From Falsiroseomonas selenitidurans (GTDB taxonomy: Bacteria > Pseudomonadota > Alphaproteobacteria > Acetobacterales > Acetobacteraceae): DNA of 64,000 nt. The stretch covers positions 103,791 to 167,790 of the forward strand of contig NZ_JAAVNE010000006.1 in assembly GCF_012103215.1 (NCBI RefSeq). Reading direction: 5' to 3'. Made by a program: the position numbers and the translations under genes. Every line of letters begins with the position of its first letter. Positions within the stretch are counted from its first letter, which is position 1. The notes below the pieces were generated by a model. It ran no database searches. It was given only the letters and a program-made list of their open reading frames with translations, and was not told where the DNA came from. This document shows positions 1 to 7,891 of this stretch, piece after piece.

Positions 1-4
1 CCTG

Positions 5-502
5 ATGCTGCCCCCCTCCACGCTCGAGGACGCACAACGCCTGCTGGTCCAGCTCCAGGCGCGGGAGCTGACGCTCGCCACCGCCGAATCCTGCACCGGC
101 GGGCTGATCGCCGCGGCGCTGACGGCGATCCCCGGCTTCTCCTCCGTCATGCTGGCCGGCTTCGTCACCTATTCGAACCAGGCCAAGACCCGGATGCTGG
201 GCGTGCCCGCCGCGCTGATCGACAGCCTGGGCGCGGTGAGCGAGCCGGTGGCGCGCGCCATGGCGGAAGGCGCCTGCCGCGAATCGGGAGCTTCCGTCGC
301 CGTCTCCTGCACCGGGATCGCCGGGCCGACCGGCGGCAGCGCAGCGAAGCCGGTGGGGCTGGTGCACCTGGCCTGCGCCCTGCCCGGTGCGCCGACCCTG
401 GCCGAGCGCCACATCTTTCCCGGCGACCGCACGGCGATCCGCGCCACCACGGTGGCCACCGCCTTCGCCCTGATCCGCCGCGCCCTGGAGCACCGTGCAT
501 GA
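5..502 (+). CDS. pncC: CinA-family nicotinamide-nucleotide amidohydrolase
   Basis: 165-aa single-domain CinA C-terminal protein. The family hydrolyses the amide of nicotinamide mononucleotide to give nicotinate mononucleotide and ammonia, salvaging pyridine nucleotides in the cytoplasm. The signature AESCTGG lies at residues 27-33, followed by SCTGIAGPTGG (100-110) and KPVG (114-117), which form the catalytic and substrate pocket of this family. The length matches the stand-alone PncC form; the N-terminal molybdopterin-binding domain of full CinA is absent. The ATG lies only 4 bases inside the window, so the true start cannot be checked against upstream sequence. Its TGA overlaps the ATG of the next gene (ATGA), indicating translational coupling. 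Confidence 0.9.
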   Translation: MLPPSTLEDAQRLLVQLQARELTLATAESCTGGLIAAALTAIPGFSSVMLAGFVTYSNQAKTRMLGVPAALIDSLGAVSEPVARAMAEGACRESGASVAVSCTGIAGPTGGSAAKPVGLVHLACALPGAPTLAERHIFPGDRTAIRATTVATAFALIRRALEHRA

Positions 503-1884
503 GCCTGACCGAACAGCTTCTGACCACCCTGGACGCCGGGCGCGACGCGGCCGTGGCGCGGCTGGTGGAGTGGCTGCGCATCCCCTCCATCTCGGCGCAG
601 CCGGACCATGCGGCGGATTGCGTGCGCGCCGCCGAATGGGTGCGCGACCAGCTTCTGGAACTCGGCTTCACCGCCAGCCTGCGGCAGACGCCGCGGCACC
701 CGGTGGTGGTGGCGCACCATCCCGGGCCCGGCGGCGGCGGCAAGCCGCACCTGCTGTATTACGGCCATTACGACGTGCAGCCGCCGGACCCGCTGGAGCT
801 CTGGGCCAGCCCGCCCTTTGAGCCGGTGCTGACGGAAGGCCCGAACGGCCCGCGTGTGGTCGCCCGCGGCGCGGTGGACGACAAGGGCCAGGTGCTGATG
901 TGGATCGAGGCGCTGCGCGCCTGGCACCAGGTGGCCGGCGGCCCGCCCTGCGCCATCACCGCGGTGATCGAGGGCGAGGAGGAAATCGGCTCCCCCAACC
1001 TCGCCCCCTTCATGGCGGCGAATGCCGATGAACTGCGCGCCGACGTCGCCATCATCAGCGACACCGGCATGTGGGACATCGACACGCCGGCGCTGTCCAC
1101 CCGCCTGCGTGGCCTGTGCTTCGTGCAGCTGGACATCAAGGCGGCCAGCCGGGACCTGCATTCCGGCATGTATGGCGGCAGCGCGCTGAACCCGAATAAT
1201 TTGATCACGAAGATCCTGGGCGACCTGCACGATGCCAATGGCCGCGTGCGGCTGCCGGGCTTCTATGACGGCGTGCCGGAGCTTTCGCCCGAGCTCCGCG
1301 CGCAATGGCAGGCGCTGGGCTTCTCCGAGCATGATTTCCTCGGCGCCATCGGGCTTTCGGTGCCGGTGGGGGAGAAGGATCGCGGGCCGCTGGAACGGCT
1401 GTGGGCGCGGCCGACGGCCGACATCAACGGCATCTGGGGCGGCTATACCGGCCCCGGCAGCAAGACCGTCATCCCCAGCGAGGCCCACGCCAAGATCACC
1501 TTTCGCCTGGTGCCCGGCCAGCACCACGAGCGCGTGTTCGAGGCCTTCAGGCAGTTCGTGCAGGCCCGCCTGCCGGCGGATGCCACCGCCACCTTCCAGG
1601 GTGGCGGGGCCAGCCCCGGGATCGAGGTGCCGGCGGACAGCAGCTTCGTCCAGGCGGCGCGCGCCGCGCTGGCCGATGAATATGGCCGGCCGGCAGCGAT
1701 GATCGGCTGCGGCGGGTCCATCCCCGTCGTCTCCTCGATGCAGGAGGTGCTGGGGCTGGACACCGTGCTGATGGGCTTCGGCCTGGAGGACGACCAGGTG
1801 CACAGCCCGAACGAGAAGTTCGACCTGCGCTGCTTCCACCAGGGCGCGCGCAGCCATGCGCGGCTGCTGGCGAAGCTGGGCTGA
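499..1884 (+). CDS. M20 family metallopeptidase (dipeptidase-like)
   Basis: 461-aa cytosolic zinc peptidase of the M20 (ArgE/DapE/CNDP-like) family, expected to cleave dipeptides or N-acyl amino acids. Metal-binding motifs are visible in order: H90-x-D92 in GHYDVQPPD, D127 in GAVDDKGQ, the catalytic E160/E161 pair in IEGEEEIGS, the aspartate in IISDTG, and a C-terminal histidine in QVHSPNE. A dimerisation lid domain lies between about residues 205 and 330. Length and motif spacing fit the 'dipeptidase' subgroup. The start overlaps the pncC stop by ATGA, so the two are probably one operon. The exact substrate cannot be read from sequence. Confidence 0.9.
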   Translation: MSLTEQLLTTLDAGRDAAVARLVEWLRIPSISAQPDHAADCVRAAEWVRDQLLELGFTASLRQTPRHPVVVAHHPGPGGGGKPHLLYYGHYDVQPPDPLELWASPPFEPVLTEGPNGPRVVARGAVDDKGQVLMWIEALRAWHQVAGGPPCAITAVIEGEEEIGSPNLAPFMAANADELRADVAIISDTGMWDIDTPALSTRLRGLCFVQLDIKAASRDLHSGMYGGSALNPNNLITKILGDLHDANGRVRLPGFYDGVPELSPELRAQWQALGFSEHDFLGAIGLSVPVGEKDRGPLERLWARPTADINGIWGGYTGPGSKTVIPSEAHAKITFRLVPGQHHERVFEAFRQFVQARLPADATATFQGGGASPGIEVPADSSFVQAARAALADEYGRPAAMIGCGGSIPVVSSMQEVLGLDTVLMGFGLEDDQVHSPNEKFDLRCFHQGARSHARLLAKLG

Positions 1885-2061
1885 GACTTCGTGAAGCAAG
1901 GCCCGAAGGCGCCAAGCTCCAAGGTTCAAGGATGGCGATTTCAACGGGCATCGGTGCGCAGGCTCGCTGACTGCGCCTGGCCTGCCCCCCGCGCAACGCA
2001 ACGAAACCCGGCCCCGACGGGTGGCGCGCTAAGCTTGCGCCGCACAGCGGAGGACCGGGCG

Positions 2062-2676
2062 ATGGGCGTGGGGTTTGGCGGCAACGCCGTGTTCAACCGG
2101 GCCTCGCCCTCCAGCAACCCCGACTGCGTCGCGCGCATCGTCGCGGAATTCCTGCCGGCGGCGGGGCGGCCGCCGCGCCTCCTCGACATCGGCGGCACCG
2201 CGGGCGGCTTCCGCCGCCTGGCCGCCCTGCCCCCCGGCAGCCGCCTGGTGATCGCCAACCCGGAACGCGGCGTCGGGGCGGACTACGCCTATGTCCAGGA
2301 CATGCCGCCGGGCGAGGCGGATTTCGACCTCGCCATGCTGTTCGGCGTGATGATGTACCTGCCGCCCGAGGATCTTCTGACCCTGTTCCGCGACGTCAAG
2401 CAGCGGCTCCGCGGCGACGGCACGCTGCTGGTGGCGGAGCCCGATCCGGAAGGCGTGGTGGGGCGGGTGGAGGTGGCGGCCAAGACCGTCTACGCCGCCA
2501 TTGTCAGCCTGTGGAACCCGACGCGCTTCATCTTCCACACGCAGGGCGCGGCGCGGGCGCTGCTGCGCCAGGCCGGCTTCGGCCGGATCAGGAGCCGGCC
2601 GGACCTGCGGCCGGGGGGCCAGGGTTTCGCGCCTCCGCCGCAGCCCCCCTACTTCGTGCTGGCGGCGCGCATCTGA
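2062..2676 (+). CDS. class I SAM-dependent methyltransferase
   Basis: 204-aa protein with a Rossmann-type methyltransferase fold. Motif I is LLDIGGTAGG (residues 40-49), a predicted acidic strand and motif II region follow, and LLVAEPDPEG lies where motif III is expected. An open frame extends upstream to a GTG at 1891, but the ATG at 2062 is preceded by GGAGG eight bases upstream and the N-terminal extension looks non-coding, so 2062 is chosen. The substrate is unknown. The short N-terminus (GFGGNAVFNRASPSSN) resembles sugar- or lipid-modifying methyltransferases that travel with acyltransferases, and one lies next door. That link is inference. Confidence 0.75.
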   Translation: MGVGFGGNAVFNRASPSSNPDCVARIVAEFLPAAGRPPRLLDIGGTAGGFRRLAALPPGSRLVIANPERGVGADYAYVQDMPPGEADFDLAMLFGVMMYLPPEDLLTLFRDVKQRLRGDGTLLVAEPDPEGVVGRVEVAAKTVYAAIVSLWNPTRFIFHTQGAARALLRQAGFGRIRSRPDLRPGGQGFAPPPQPPYFVLAARI

Positions 2677-2682
2677 TACCCA

Positions 2683-2785
2683 AGAGCCGTCTCACCGCCA
2701 GCGAAGACGGTGAAACGGCTCCAGCTCATTGTTTCGACGCATTGTCCGAGTCGCCTTGCGAAGCCGCAAGGCTTGAAAATGCTCT
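2683..2785. repeat. structured intergenic repeat, copy A
   Basis: About 103 bases with two hairpins. Hairpin 1 pairs 2683-2697 with 2708-2722 (AGAGCCGTCTCACCG with CGGTGAAACGGCTCC). Hairpin 2 is CCTTGCG-AAGC-CGCAAGG at 2754-2771, followed by CTTGAAAATGCTC. The same arrangement recurs at 6247-6349, with a half copy at 6350-6417. In hairpin 1 one stem pair is G-C in the 6.2-kb copy and A-T here, a compensatory change. It begins 6 bases after the methyltransferase stop. It resembles the dispersed palindromic elements of alphaproteobacterial genomes; a terminator or mRNA-stabilising role is possible. Confidence 0.8.
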
Positions 2786-2979
2786 GGCGCAGCGCCGCCG
2801 ACCCTTTCAGGCCGATCCTGCCGCCGCCACCCGCTGAACCCGCCTTCCCGGCGCGGCGCCCACGCCGCGCGGCCGCCGGGCCATCGCCTCCTCGCCGCCG
2901 GGATCCGGACCAGCCCGCCTGCCAAGCGCCCCCTTTCTACCCTTTGCAGGGATCACGCGGATGTGAAACGCTCCGCGCC
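2786..2979. other. intergenic remainder, no gene recognised
   Basis: Together with repeat copy A this is a roughly 300-base stretch between the methyltransferase and the acyltransferase. A plus-strand frame continues through it from 2710 (GTG), but its translation is proline/arginine-rich, crosses the repeat and has no recognisable domain, so it is treated as non-coding. No promoter with good -35/-10 boxes was found. Confidence 0.5.
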
Positions 2980-3633
2980 ATGCCCGCCCAGCCGCCTTCG
3001 ACCACCCTGCACCGGCCAAGGCCGGGCTCCCTGCTGCCGTGGCGCCCGGCGTTCATGGCCTTCGGCGGCAATCAGGTCTCCGGCCCGACCCTCACCGCCT
3101 TCCGGCTGCGCGCCGCGACGCTGTTCGACCATGCCGCTACCGGCAACCGCGTCGAGGTCGGTCCCGGCTTCCGCAACCGCGGCCTTTCCATCAGGATGAC
3201 CGGGCACGGCAACCTGCTGCGCATCGGCGCCGGTGTCACCTGGGGCGGCGTGATCTCGGTCTACGGCGATGGGTTGCTGGTGACGATCGGCGACCGCTGC
3301 GATGCCAAGCAGGTCACCATCGTGGCACGCCACGCCGGCGTGACCGTCGGCGCCGACAGCCTGTTCGCCACCGGGGTGGAGATCCGCTCCTCCGACATTC
3401 ACGGAATCCGCGATCGGGCGAGCAGCGACCTCCTCAACCCACCGGCCCCCGTGCATCTCGGGCGGCATGTCTGGGTCGCCGGGCGGGTCTTCATCGGCAA
3501 GGGTGTGACGGTACCGGATGGCTGCGTCCTGGGCGCCGGCTCCGTCATCACCCGGCCCTTCGAGGAGCCCGATTGCGTCATCGCCGGCAATCCGGCGCGC
3601 ATCATCCGGCGCGGCATCGTCTGGACCCGCTGA
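2980..3633 (+). CDS. acyltransferase with left-handed beta-helix (hexapeptide repeats)
   Basis: 217-aa protein of the LbH/transferase-hexapeptide superfamily, which moves acetyl or other acyl groups from CoA to sugars or small molecules. Irregular hexapeptide turns run from about residue 65 to 205. The C-terminal signature VWVAGRVFIGKGVTVPDGCV followed by GAGSVIT and IAGNPARII is typical of the WecB/NodL/maltose-acetyltransferase group, and the histidine in SSDIHGI near residue 140 is a plausible catalytic base. ATG 2980 is preferred over the in-frame GTG at 2710, because the intervening translation lies over a repeat and shows no domain. Likely role: surface polysaccharide modification (inference). 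Confidence 0.8.
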   Translation: MPAQPPSTTLHRPRPGSLLPWRPAFMAFGGNQVSGPTLTAFRLRAATLFDHAATGNRVEVGPGFRNRGLSIRMTGHGNLLRIGAGVTWGGVISVYGDGLLVTIGDRCDAKQVTIVARHAGVTVGADSLFATGVEIRSSDIHGIRDRASSDLLNPPAPVHLGRHVWVAGRVFIGKGVTVPDGCVLGAGSVITRPFEEPDCVIAGNPARIIRRGIVWTR

Positions 3634-3677
3634 GCGCGAAGCCCGGCACCCGAGCCGGATCCCCGTGATGCCAGGCC

Positions 3678-3698
3678 GCGCCCGCCGAAGGCGGGCGC
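3678..3698. terminator. hairpin between convergent genes
   Basis: Perfect 9-bp stem GCGCCCGCC-gaa-GGCGGGCGC in the 96-bp gap between the convergent acyltransferase and threonine aldolase genes. A bidirectional terminator is a reasonable reading, but there is no T-run on either side, so Rho-independent function is uncertain. Confidence 0.45.
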
Positions 3699-3729
3699 TT
3701 GAGGCGGTGAGGATCACCGGGCTATGGCA

Positions 3730-4797
3730 TCAGGCCTTTGCCAGCGCGCCGCGGATGGCGCCCAGCGCCGCCTCGATCATCGGCGCCGCCACGTCCAGAT
3801 GCGTGCAGGCGCGCAGCCGGCCGCCGAGCAGCGACACGGCGATTCCCTCCATCCGCAGCCGGCGCTGCAACGCCTCCGCCGCCACGCCGGTGCCCGCGAT
3901 GGTGAAGAACACCAGATTGGTGTCGGGGTCCTGCACCTCCACCCCCTCCATCTGCGCCAAGCCGCGGGCCAGCGCCTTGGCGTTGGCGTGATCCTCCGCC
4001 AACCGGTCGATGTTGTGGTCCAGCGCATAGAGGCAGCCCGCCGCGCAGACACCCGCCTGGCGCATGGCGCCGCCGAGCCGCTGCTTCCAGCGCCAGGCCT
4101 CGTCGATGAAGTCACGCGTGCCGCACAGCACGGCGCCGAGCGGCGCGCCCAGGCCCTTGGTGAAGTCCAGCCAGACGCTGTCATAGCCGGCCACCATCTC
4201 GGCCGGGGCGATGCCGGCGGCGACGCAGGCATTCATCAGCCGCGCGCCGTCCATATGGGTGGACAGGCCCGCGCCATGGGCGATGGCCGCGATCTCCGCC
4301 AGCACCGCGCGGTCCCAGACGGCGCCGCCGCCGGTATTGGCCGTCTGCTCCACCTCCACCAGCCTTTGCGTCGGCGTGTGGCGGGACTTGCCGCGCAGCG
4401 CGCCGCGCAGCGAATCGGGGCTGTACATGCCGCGCGGGCCCTTCAGCGGCAGGATCTGCACGCTGCCGAGCGCCGCATGGGCGCCGCCCTCGCTGGTCAG
4501 GATATGCGCGGTTTCATGCGCGATGATCTCCTCCCCCGGGCGGCAATGCACCAGGGTGGCGGCGACGTTGCACATGGTGCCGGAGGGCATGAACACCGCC
4601 GCTTCCTTGCCCATCAGCGCCGCCATGCGGTCGCACAGCGCATGCACCGTGGGGTCGTCGCCATGCTGCTCGTCGCCGACCTCGGCCCGCATCATGGCGT
4701 CCAGCATCGCCGGCGTCGGCCTGGTCTGCGTGTCCGAATACAGGTTGATGCGGACGGGCGGCGCGCCCTCGGGCGGGCGTTCGGGGGCATGGACCAT
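3730..4797 (-). CDS. ltaE: low-specificity L-threonine aldolase
   Basis: 355-aa PLP enzyme of fold type I that cleaves L-threonine or L-allo-threonine to glycine and acetaldehyde. Visible features: SDTQTRPTPAMLDAM at the N-terminus (residues 21-35), PSGTMCN (71-77, phosphate and cofactor pocket), the stacking histidine region AHETAHI (93-99), HMDGARL (181-187, aspartate to the pyridine nitrogen) and the PLP lysine K214 in DFTKGLGAPLGAVL. Length matches the family. It is convergent with the acyltransferase, and the GST upstream on the same strand is separated by only 54 bp, so co-transcription is possible. It is probably a housekeeping glycine-forming enzyme. Confidence 0.92.
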   Translation of the reverse strand: MVHAPERPPEGAPPVRINLYSDTQTRPTPAMLDAMMRAEVGDEQHGDDPTVHALCDRMAALMGKEAAVFMPSGTMCNVAATLVHCRPGEEIIAHETAHILTSEGGAHAALGSVQILPLKGPRGMYSPDSLRGALRGKSRHTPTQRLVEVEQTANTGGGAVWDRAVLAEIAAIAHGAGLSTHMDGARLMNACVAAGIAPAEMVAGYDSVWLDFTKGLGAPLGAVLCGTRDFIDEAWRWKQRLGGAMRQAGVCAAGCLYALDHNIDRLAEDHANAKALARGLAQMEGVEVQDPDTNLVFFTIAGTGVAAEALQRRLRMEGIAVSLLGGRLRACTHLDVAAPMIEAALGAIRGALAKA

Positions 4798-4851
4798 GGG
4801 GGCGGCTCCGGCTGGTGTTCCGGGGCACTCCGCTATGGGCGGGGGGCGACG

Positions 4852-5493
4852 TCAAGCCAGGTGGTGGCGCTGCCACAGCGGCGCGATGGCCGGGCGTGCG
4901 GCGACCGCGCGGGTCAGCGCCTCGATCCGCGGCAGGTTCGCCGGCGCCCATTCCCGCCCACCCGCCCAGCGGGAGAGCACGGCCAGGTAGAGATCCGCGA
5001 CGCTGAACCGTGCGCCGAGCAGGAAGGGCGCGGCGGGATCGCCGGTCAGGCCGGCATGATCCTCCACCACCCGCAGCACCTCGCGCGCCATGGTCTGCGC
5101 CATGTCGCGCAGCGCCTGGTGCTGGTCCGGCGGCACGCCGAAGCGGGCGGGGTAATCCCAGCGGGTGATCTGCGGGTAGAACTCCCCGGCCAGCAGCGCC
5201 ATCCAGCGGAGCGCCCGCGCCCGGCCCGTATCACCCGGCGGCGGCAGCAGGCCCGGGTGGATATCCGCCAGCGTCACCAGGATGGCCAGGCTTTCCGTCA
5301 TCACCGTGCCATCCGGCAGGATCAGCGTCGGCAGGCGGCCCATCGGGTTGATGGCCCGGTAGTCCGCGCGCAGCTGGTGGTCACCCTCCAGCGGCACGTC
5401 CCGCACTTCCACCGCGGCGCCGATCTCGGCCAGCGCCATCTCGACCGGGGCGGAGCCGGAGCCGGCATCGCCGTAGAGGATATAGCCCGCCAT
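4852..5493 (-). CDS. glutathione S-transferase family protein
   Basis: 213-aa cytosolic GST. The N-terminal thioredoxin-like domain (about 1-80) contains the cis-proline region MGRLPTLILPDG and the gamma-glutamate-binding TES motif. The all-alpha C-terminal domain (about 90-210) has the N-capping FSVADLYLA motif. The frame is open to 5586, but ATG 5493 aligns with the usual GST N-terminus (AGYILYGDAGSG) and has a run of G upstream; the 31 extra residues look spurious. The class is not certain: the N-terminal GSGS region suggests a serine-type enzyme. It is divergent from the nucleotidyl-cyclase-like gene, and the two starts are 107 bp apart. Confidence 0.85.
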   Translation of the reverse strand: MAGYILYGDAGSGSAPVEMALAEIGAAVEVRDVPLEGDHQLRADYRAINPMGRLPTLILPDGTVMTESLAILVTLADIHPGLLPPPGDTGRARALRWMALLAGEFYPQITRWDYPARFGVPPDQHQALRDMAQTMAREVLRVVEDHAGLTGDPAAPFLLGARFSVADLYLAVLSRWAGGREWAPANLPRIEALTRAVAARPAIAPLWQRHHLA

Positions 5494-5600
5494 CCTGCCC
5501 CCCCGATTGCCGTGGCACGCGAAACAGCATGCAACGCCGGCGCCATCCTGTCGCCGGGCCGACATGCTTTCCTGCGCCCGCAGCAACGGGACGTGATGCG

Positions 5601-6248
5601 ATGAGCGGCCTGCAGGTCAGCATCGGCGACATCCTCGCCGATCAGCGGGAGGGTGCAGCGGCGCGCCTCGGCGCCACCGCGGCGGATATCCGCACCGCGC
5701 GCGACAGCGGCTTCGATCCGCAGGATGTGATGACCCTGCGCCAGGCCAGCGCCGCCCGCGCGGTGCTGCTGGTCTTCCGCTGCCCCAACCTCGCCGCCCG
5801 GTCCCTGCACGGGCTGTTGCCCGCCAAGACCGCGGTGACCACCGCGAAAAGCGGCAGTTCCGGCGCCGTGACCAGCACGAGCGGCCTGCTGATGGTCTCC
5901 GACTACGACATCATGAGCGCCTGGCGGCAGGAGGGCGCCGGCTTCCGCAAGATCCCGATCACCGCTGCCACCCCGGGTGCCAAATACGGTGCCTGGCTGC
6001 CGGAAGCCCGCGAGCTGGTGCAGGCGCTGAACCGCAGCCTGGTGACGAAGATCCAGCACGGCGCGCAGGATGACTGGCTGGATGCGGAGCGCAATCGCGG
6101 CGTGAAGCCGGAGGATCTGTTCCTCGCCTTCCGCCTCGGCGTGCCGGCGCTGCTGGAGGGGCCGGCGGCGCTGGAACGCTTCTACCGCCAGGATCGCCTG
6201 TTCTGGCCCTATCTGCCGAACGGCAGGCACAGCGGCGCCGCCAACTAG
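5601..6248 (+). CDS. compact ExoY/CyaA/edema-factor-like domain protein (putative)
   Basis: 215-aa protein with no assigned family by simple reading. Four motifs occur in the order found in the adenylate/nucleotidyl cyclase toxins (Anthrax_toxA family): FRCPNLAARSL followed by two lysines 7 apart (K76, K83, in PAK-TAVTTAKS), as for the catalytic lysine pair; SDYDI (100-104), as for the metal-binding TADYD; RELVQALN (137-144), as for RQLVDALN of ExoY; and QHG (152-154), as for the catalytic histidine. The roughly 120 residues that separate lysines and DYD in ExoY/CyaA are reduced to 17, the WGP after the lysine is missing, and the asparagine usually six residues after the histidine is W159. 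It may be a minimal cyclase, a changed enzyme or a degenerate effector. There is no signal peptide. ATG 5601 is chosen over 5529. The TAG runs directly into a hairpin repeat. Confidence 0.6.
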   Translation: MSGLQVSIGDILADQREGAAARLGATAADIRTARDSGFDPQDVMTLRQASAARAVLLVFRCPNLAARSLHGLLPAKTAVTTAKSGSSGAVTSTSGLLMVSDYDIMSAWRQEGAGFRKIPITAATPGAKYGAWLPEARELVQALNRSLVTKIQHGAQDDWLDAERNRGVKPEDLFLAFRLGVPALLEGPAALERFYRQDRLFWPYLPNGRHSGAAN

Positions 6249-6417
6249 AGCCATTTCGCCGAAACCGAGGACGGCGAAACGGCTCTGGCTTATTGTTTCG
6301 GCGCATTTTCCGAGTCGCCTTGCGAAGCCGCAAGGCTTGAAAATGCTCCAGCTTATTGTCCCGGCGCATTTGCCGGGTCGCCTTGCGAAGCCGCAAGGCT
6401 TGAAAATGCCCTAGCTC
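6247..6417. repeat. structured intergenic repeat, copy B plus half copy C
   Basis: Copy B (6247-6349): hairpin 1 pairs 6247-6261 with 6272-6286 (AGAGCCATTTCGCCG with CGGCGAAACGGCTCT), and hairpin 2 is CCTTGCG-AAGC-CGCAAGG at 6318-6335. Half copy C (6350-6417) repeats only the second part, with hairpin 2 at 6381-6398 and the tail CTTGAAAATGC. The element fills the whole convergent gap: the upstream gene's TAG overlaps its first bases and the ratA stop lies at its far end. It is homologous to 2683-2785. A bidirectional terminator role is plausible, though no strong T-run follows. Confidence 0.85.
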
Positions 6418-6886
6418 AGGCCGAGGGTGCCGGGCTCGCGGCCGCCGGTGGCGGCGCGCGGCGGTACAGCGCCGCGGCGCGGCGTTCGAAGGACCGCACC
6501 ATCAGCCGCACCGCCTCGTTGAAGACGGTGCCGATCACGGCCTGCAGCAGGCGCGACTTGAACTCGAAATCGACGAAGAAATCGACCTCGGTGCCATTCG
6601 CCACCGGCCGGAAACGCCAATGGTTGTTCAGGTAGCGGAATGGCCCCGTCAGGTAGCGGACATGCACATGATGCGGCCGCTCCAGCGTCACCTGGCTGCG
6701 GAAGGTCTCGCGGAACATCTTGAAGCCGATGGTCAGGTCGGCGATCAGCTCGCCCTCGGTGCGGGAGATGACGCGCGCGCCGACGCACCAGGGCAGGAAT
6801 TCCGGGTAGCGGCGCACATCCGCCACCATGTCGAACAGCTGCTCATCCGTATAGGGCAGCACCCGCTTCTCGGCATGGGTGGGCAT
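6416..6886 (-). CDS. RatA/COQ10-like SRPBCC protein
   Basis: 156-aa START/SRPBCC (Polyketide_cyc2) protein related to mitochondrial Coq10 and bacterial RatA. In alphaproteobacteria this protein binds ubiquinone-type lipids and supports respiration. Family features: the N-terminal VLPYTDEQLFDMVADVRRYP with PEFLPWCVGARV just after it, then GELIADLTIGFK, and the C-terminal amphipathic helix FNEAVRLMVRSFERRA. The tail after residue 140 is alanine/proline-rich. Its ATG and the lipA TGA share one base (TGATG), so translation is coupled. Position immediately downstream of lipA is conserved in alphaproteobacteria. Confidence 0.88.
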   Translation of the reverse strand: MPTHAEKRVLPYTDEQLFDMVADVRRYPEFLPWCVGARVISRTEGELIADLTIGFKMFRETFRSQVTLERPHHVHVRYLTGPFRYLNNHWRFRPVANGTEVDFFVDFEFKSRLLQAVIGTVFNEAVRLMVRSFERRAAALYRRAPPPAAASPAPSA

Positions 6887-7851
6887 CAGGCGGCCTTCAG
6901 CTTCGCGTTCCGCGCATCCCGCAGCGCCGCGAAGTCGCGGTCGGCGTGGTAGGAGGAGCGCGTCAGCGGCGTGGCGGAGACGAGGAGAAAACCCTTGCCG
7001 CGCGCCGCCTGGCCGTAATCGGCGAACTCGTCCGGCGTGACGAAGCGATCCACCGCCGCGTGCTTCACCGATGGCTGCAGATACTGGCCGATGGTGAGGA
7101 AATCGACCTCCGCGCTGCGCAGATCGTCCATCACCTGCAGCACCTCGATCCGCTTCTCCCCCAGCCCGACCATGATGCCGGACTTGGTGAAGATGGAGGG
7201 ATCGCGCTGCTTCACCCGGTCCAGCAGCCGCAGCGAATGGTAGTAGCGCGCGCCGGGGCGGATGGCGGGGTACAGCGCCGGGACGGTTTCCAGATTGTGG
7301 TTGAACACATCCGGCCGCGCCTCGATCACCACCTCCAGCGCGCCATCCTTCCGCAGGAAATCGGGCGTCAGGATCTCGATCGTGGTGCCGGGCGCCGCGG
7401 CGCGGATGGCGGCGATGGTCTCGGCAAAATGCCGCGCGCCGCCATCGGCCAGATCGTCCCGGTCCACGGAGGTGACGACGACATGGCGCAGGCCGAGCTT
7501 CGCCACCGCATCGGCCACCCGGCGCGGCTCGTCACTGTCCAGCGCCTTCGGCATGCCGGTGATGACGTTGCAGAAGCTGCACGCCCGGGTGCAGGTATCG
7601 CCCATGATCATCATGGTGGCGTGGCGCTGCGACCAGCATTCGCCGATATTCGGGCAGGCTGCCTCCTCGCACACCGTGACCAGCCCATTGGCGCGCATCA
7701 GCGCCTGGGTTTCCCGATACACCGGGCTGGTGGGCGCCTTCACCCGGATCCAGTCCGGCTTCCGCTGGATCGGGTTGTCGGGGCGCTTCGCCTTCTCGGG
7801 GTGCCGCTCGGCGCCCAGCCTGGCGTGGTTGATCTCGACGCGTGTGATCAT
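6886..7851 (-). CDS. lipA: lipoyl synthase
   Basis: 321-aa radical-SAM enzyme that inserts two sulfurs into octanoyl groups on lipoyl domains, the last step in making the lipoate used by the neighbouring pyruvate dehydrogenase. Both cluster motifs are complete: auxiliary [4Fe-4S] ligands C61, C66, C72 ([12 protein letters not shown]) and radical-SAM C87, C91, C94 (CTRACSFC). The C-terminal serine ligand motif TRSSYHAD is present. ATG 7851 is preferred over in-frame TTG 7878, which adds nine residues not usual for LipA. It sits downstream of pdhABC-lpdA and overlaps the ratA-like gene by one base. Confidence 0.96.
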   Translation of the reverse strand: MITRVEINHARLGAERHPEKAKRPDNPIQRKPDWIRVKAPTSPVYRETQALMRANGLVTVCEEAACPNIGECWSQRHATMMIMGDTCTRACSFCNVITGMPKALDSDEPRRVADAVAKLGLRHVVVTSVDRDDLADGGARHFAETIAAIRAAAPGTTIEILTPDFLRKDGALEVVIEARPDVFNHNLETVPALYPAIRPGARYYHSLRLLDRVKQRDPSIFTKSGIMVGLGEKRIEVLQVMDDLRSAEVDFLTIGQYLQPSVKHAAVDRFVTPDEFADYGQAARGKGFLLVSATPLTRSSYHADRDFAALRDARNAKLKAA

Positions 7852-7891
7852 GGCACGGATATAGCGATGCACAGCCAAGCCGACGAGGGCC

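Noticed and set aside
169..2001. Long minus-strand frame opposite pncC and the M20 peptidase
   Set aside because: His/Arg/Gln-rich translation with no motif; both plus-strand genes have clear catalytic residues.
1891..2061. Alternative GTG start of the first methyltransferase
   Set aside because: The extension lacks similarity to the fold and ATG 2062 has GGAGG upstream.
3724..5604. Plus-strand frame of over 600 codons across threonine aldolase and GST
   Set aside because: Antisense shadow in high-GC sequence; the minus-strand genes carry complete PLP and GST motifs.
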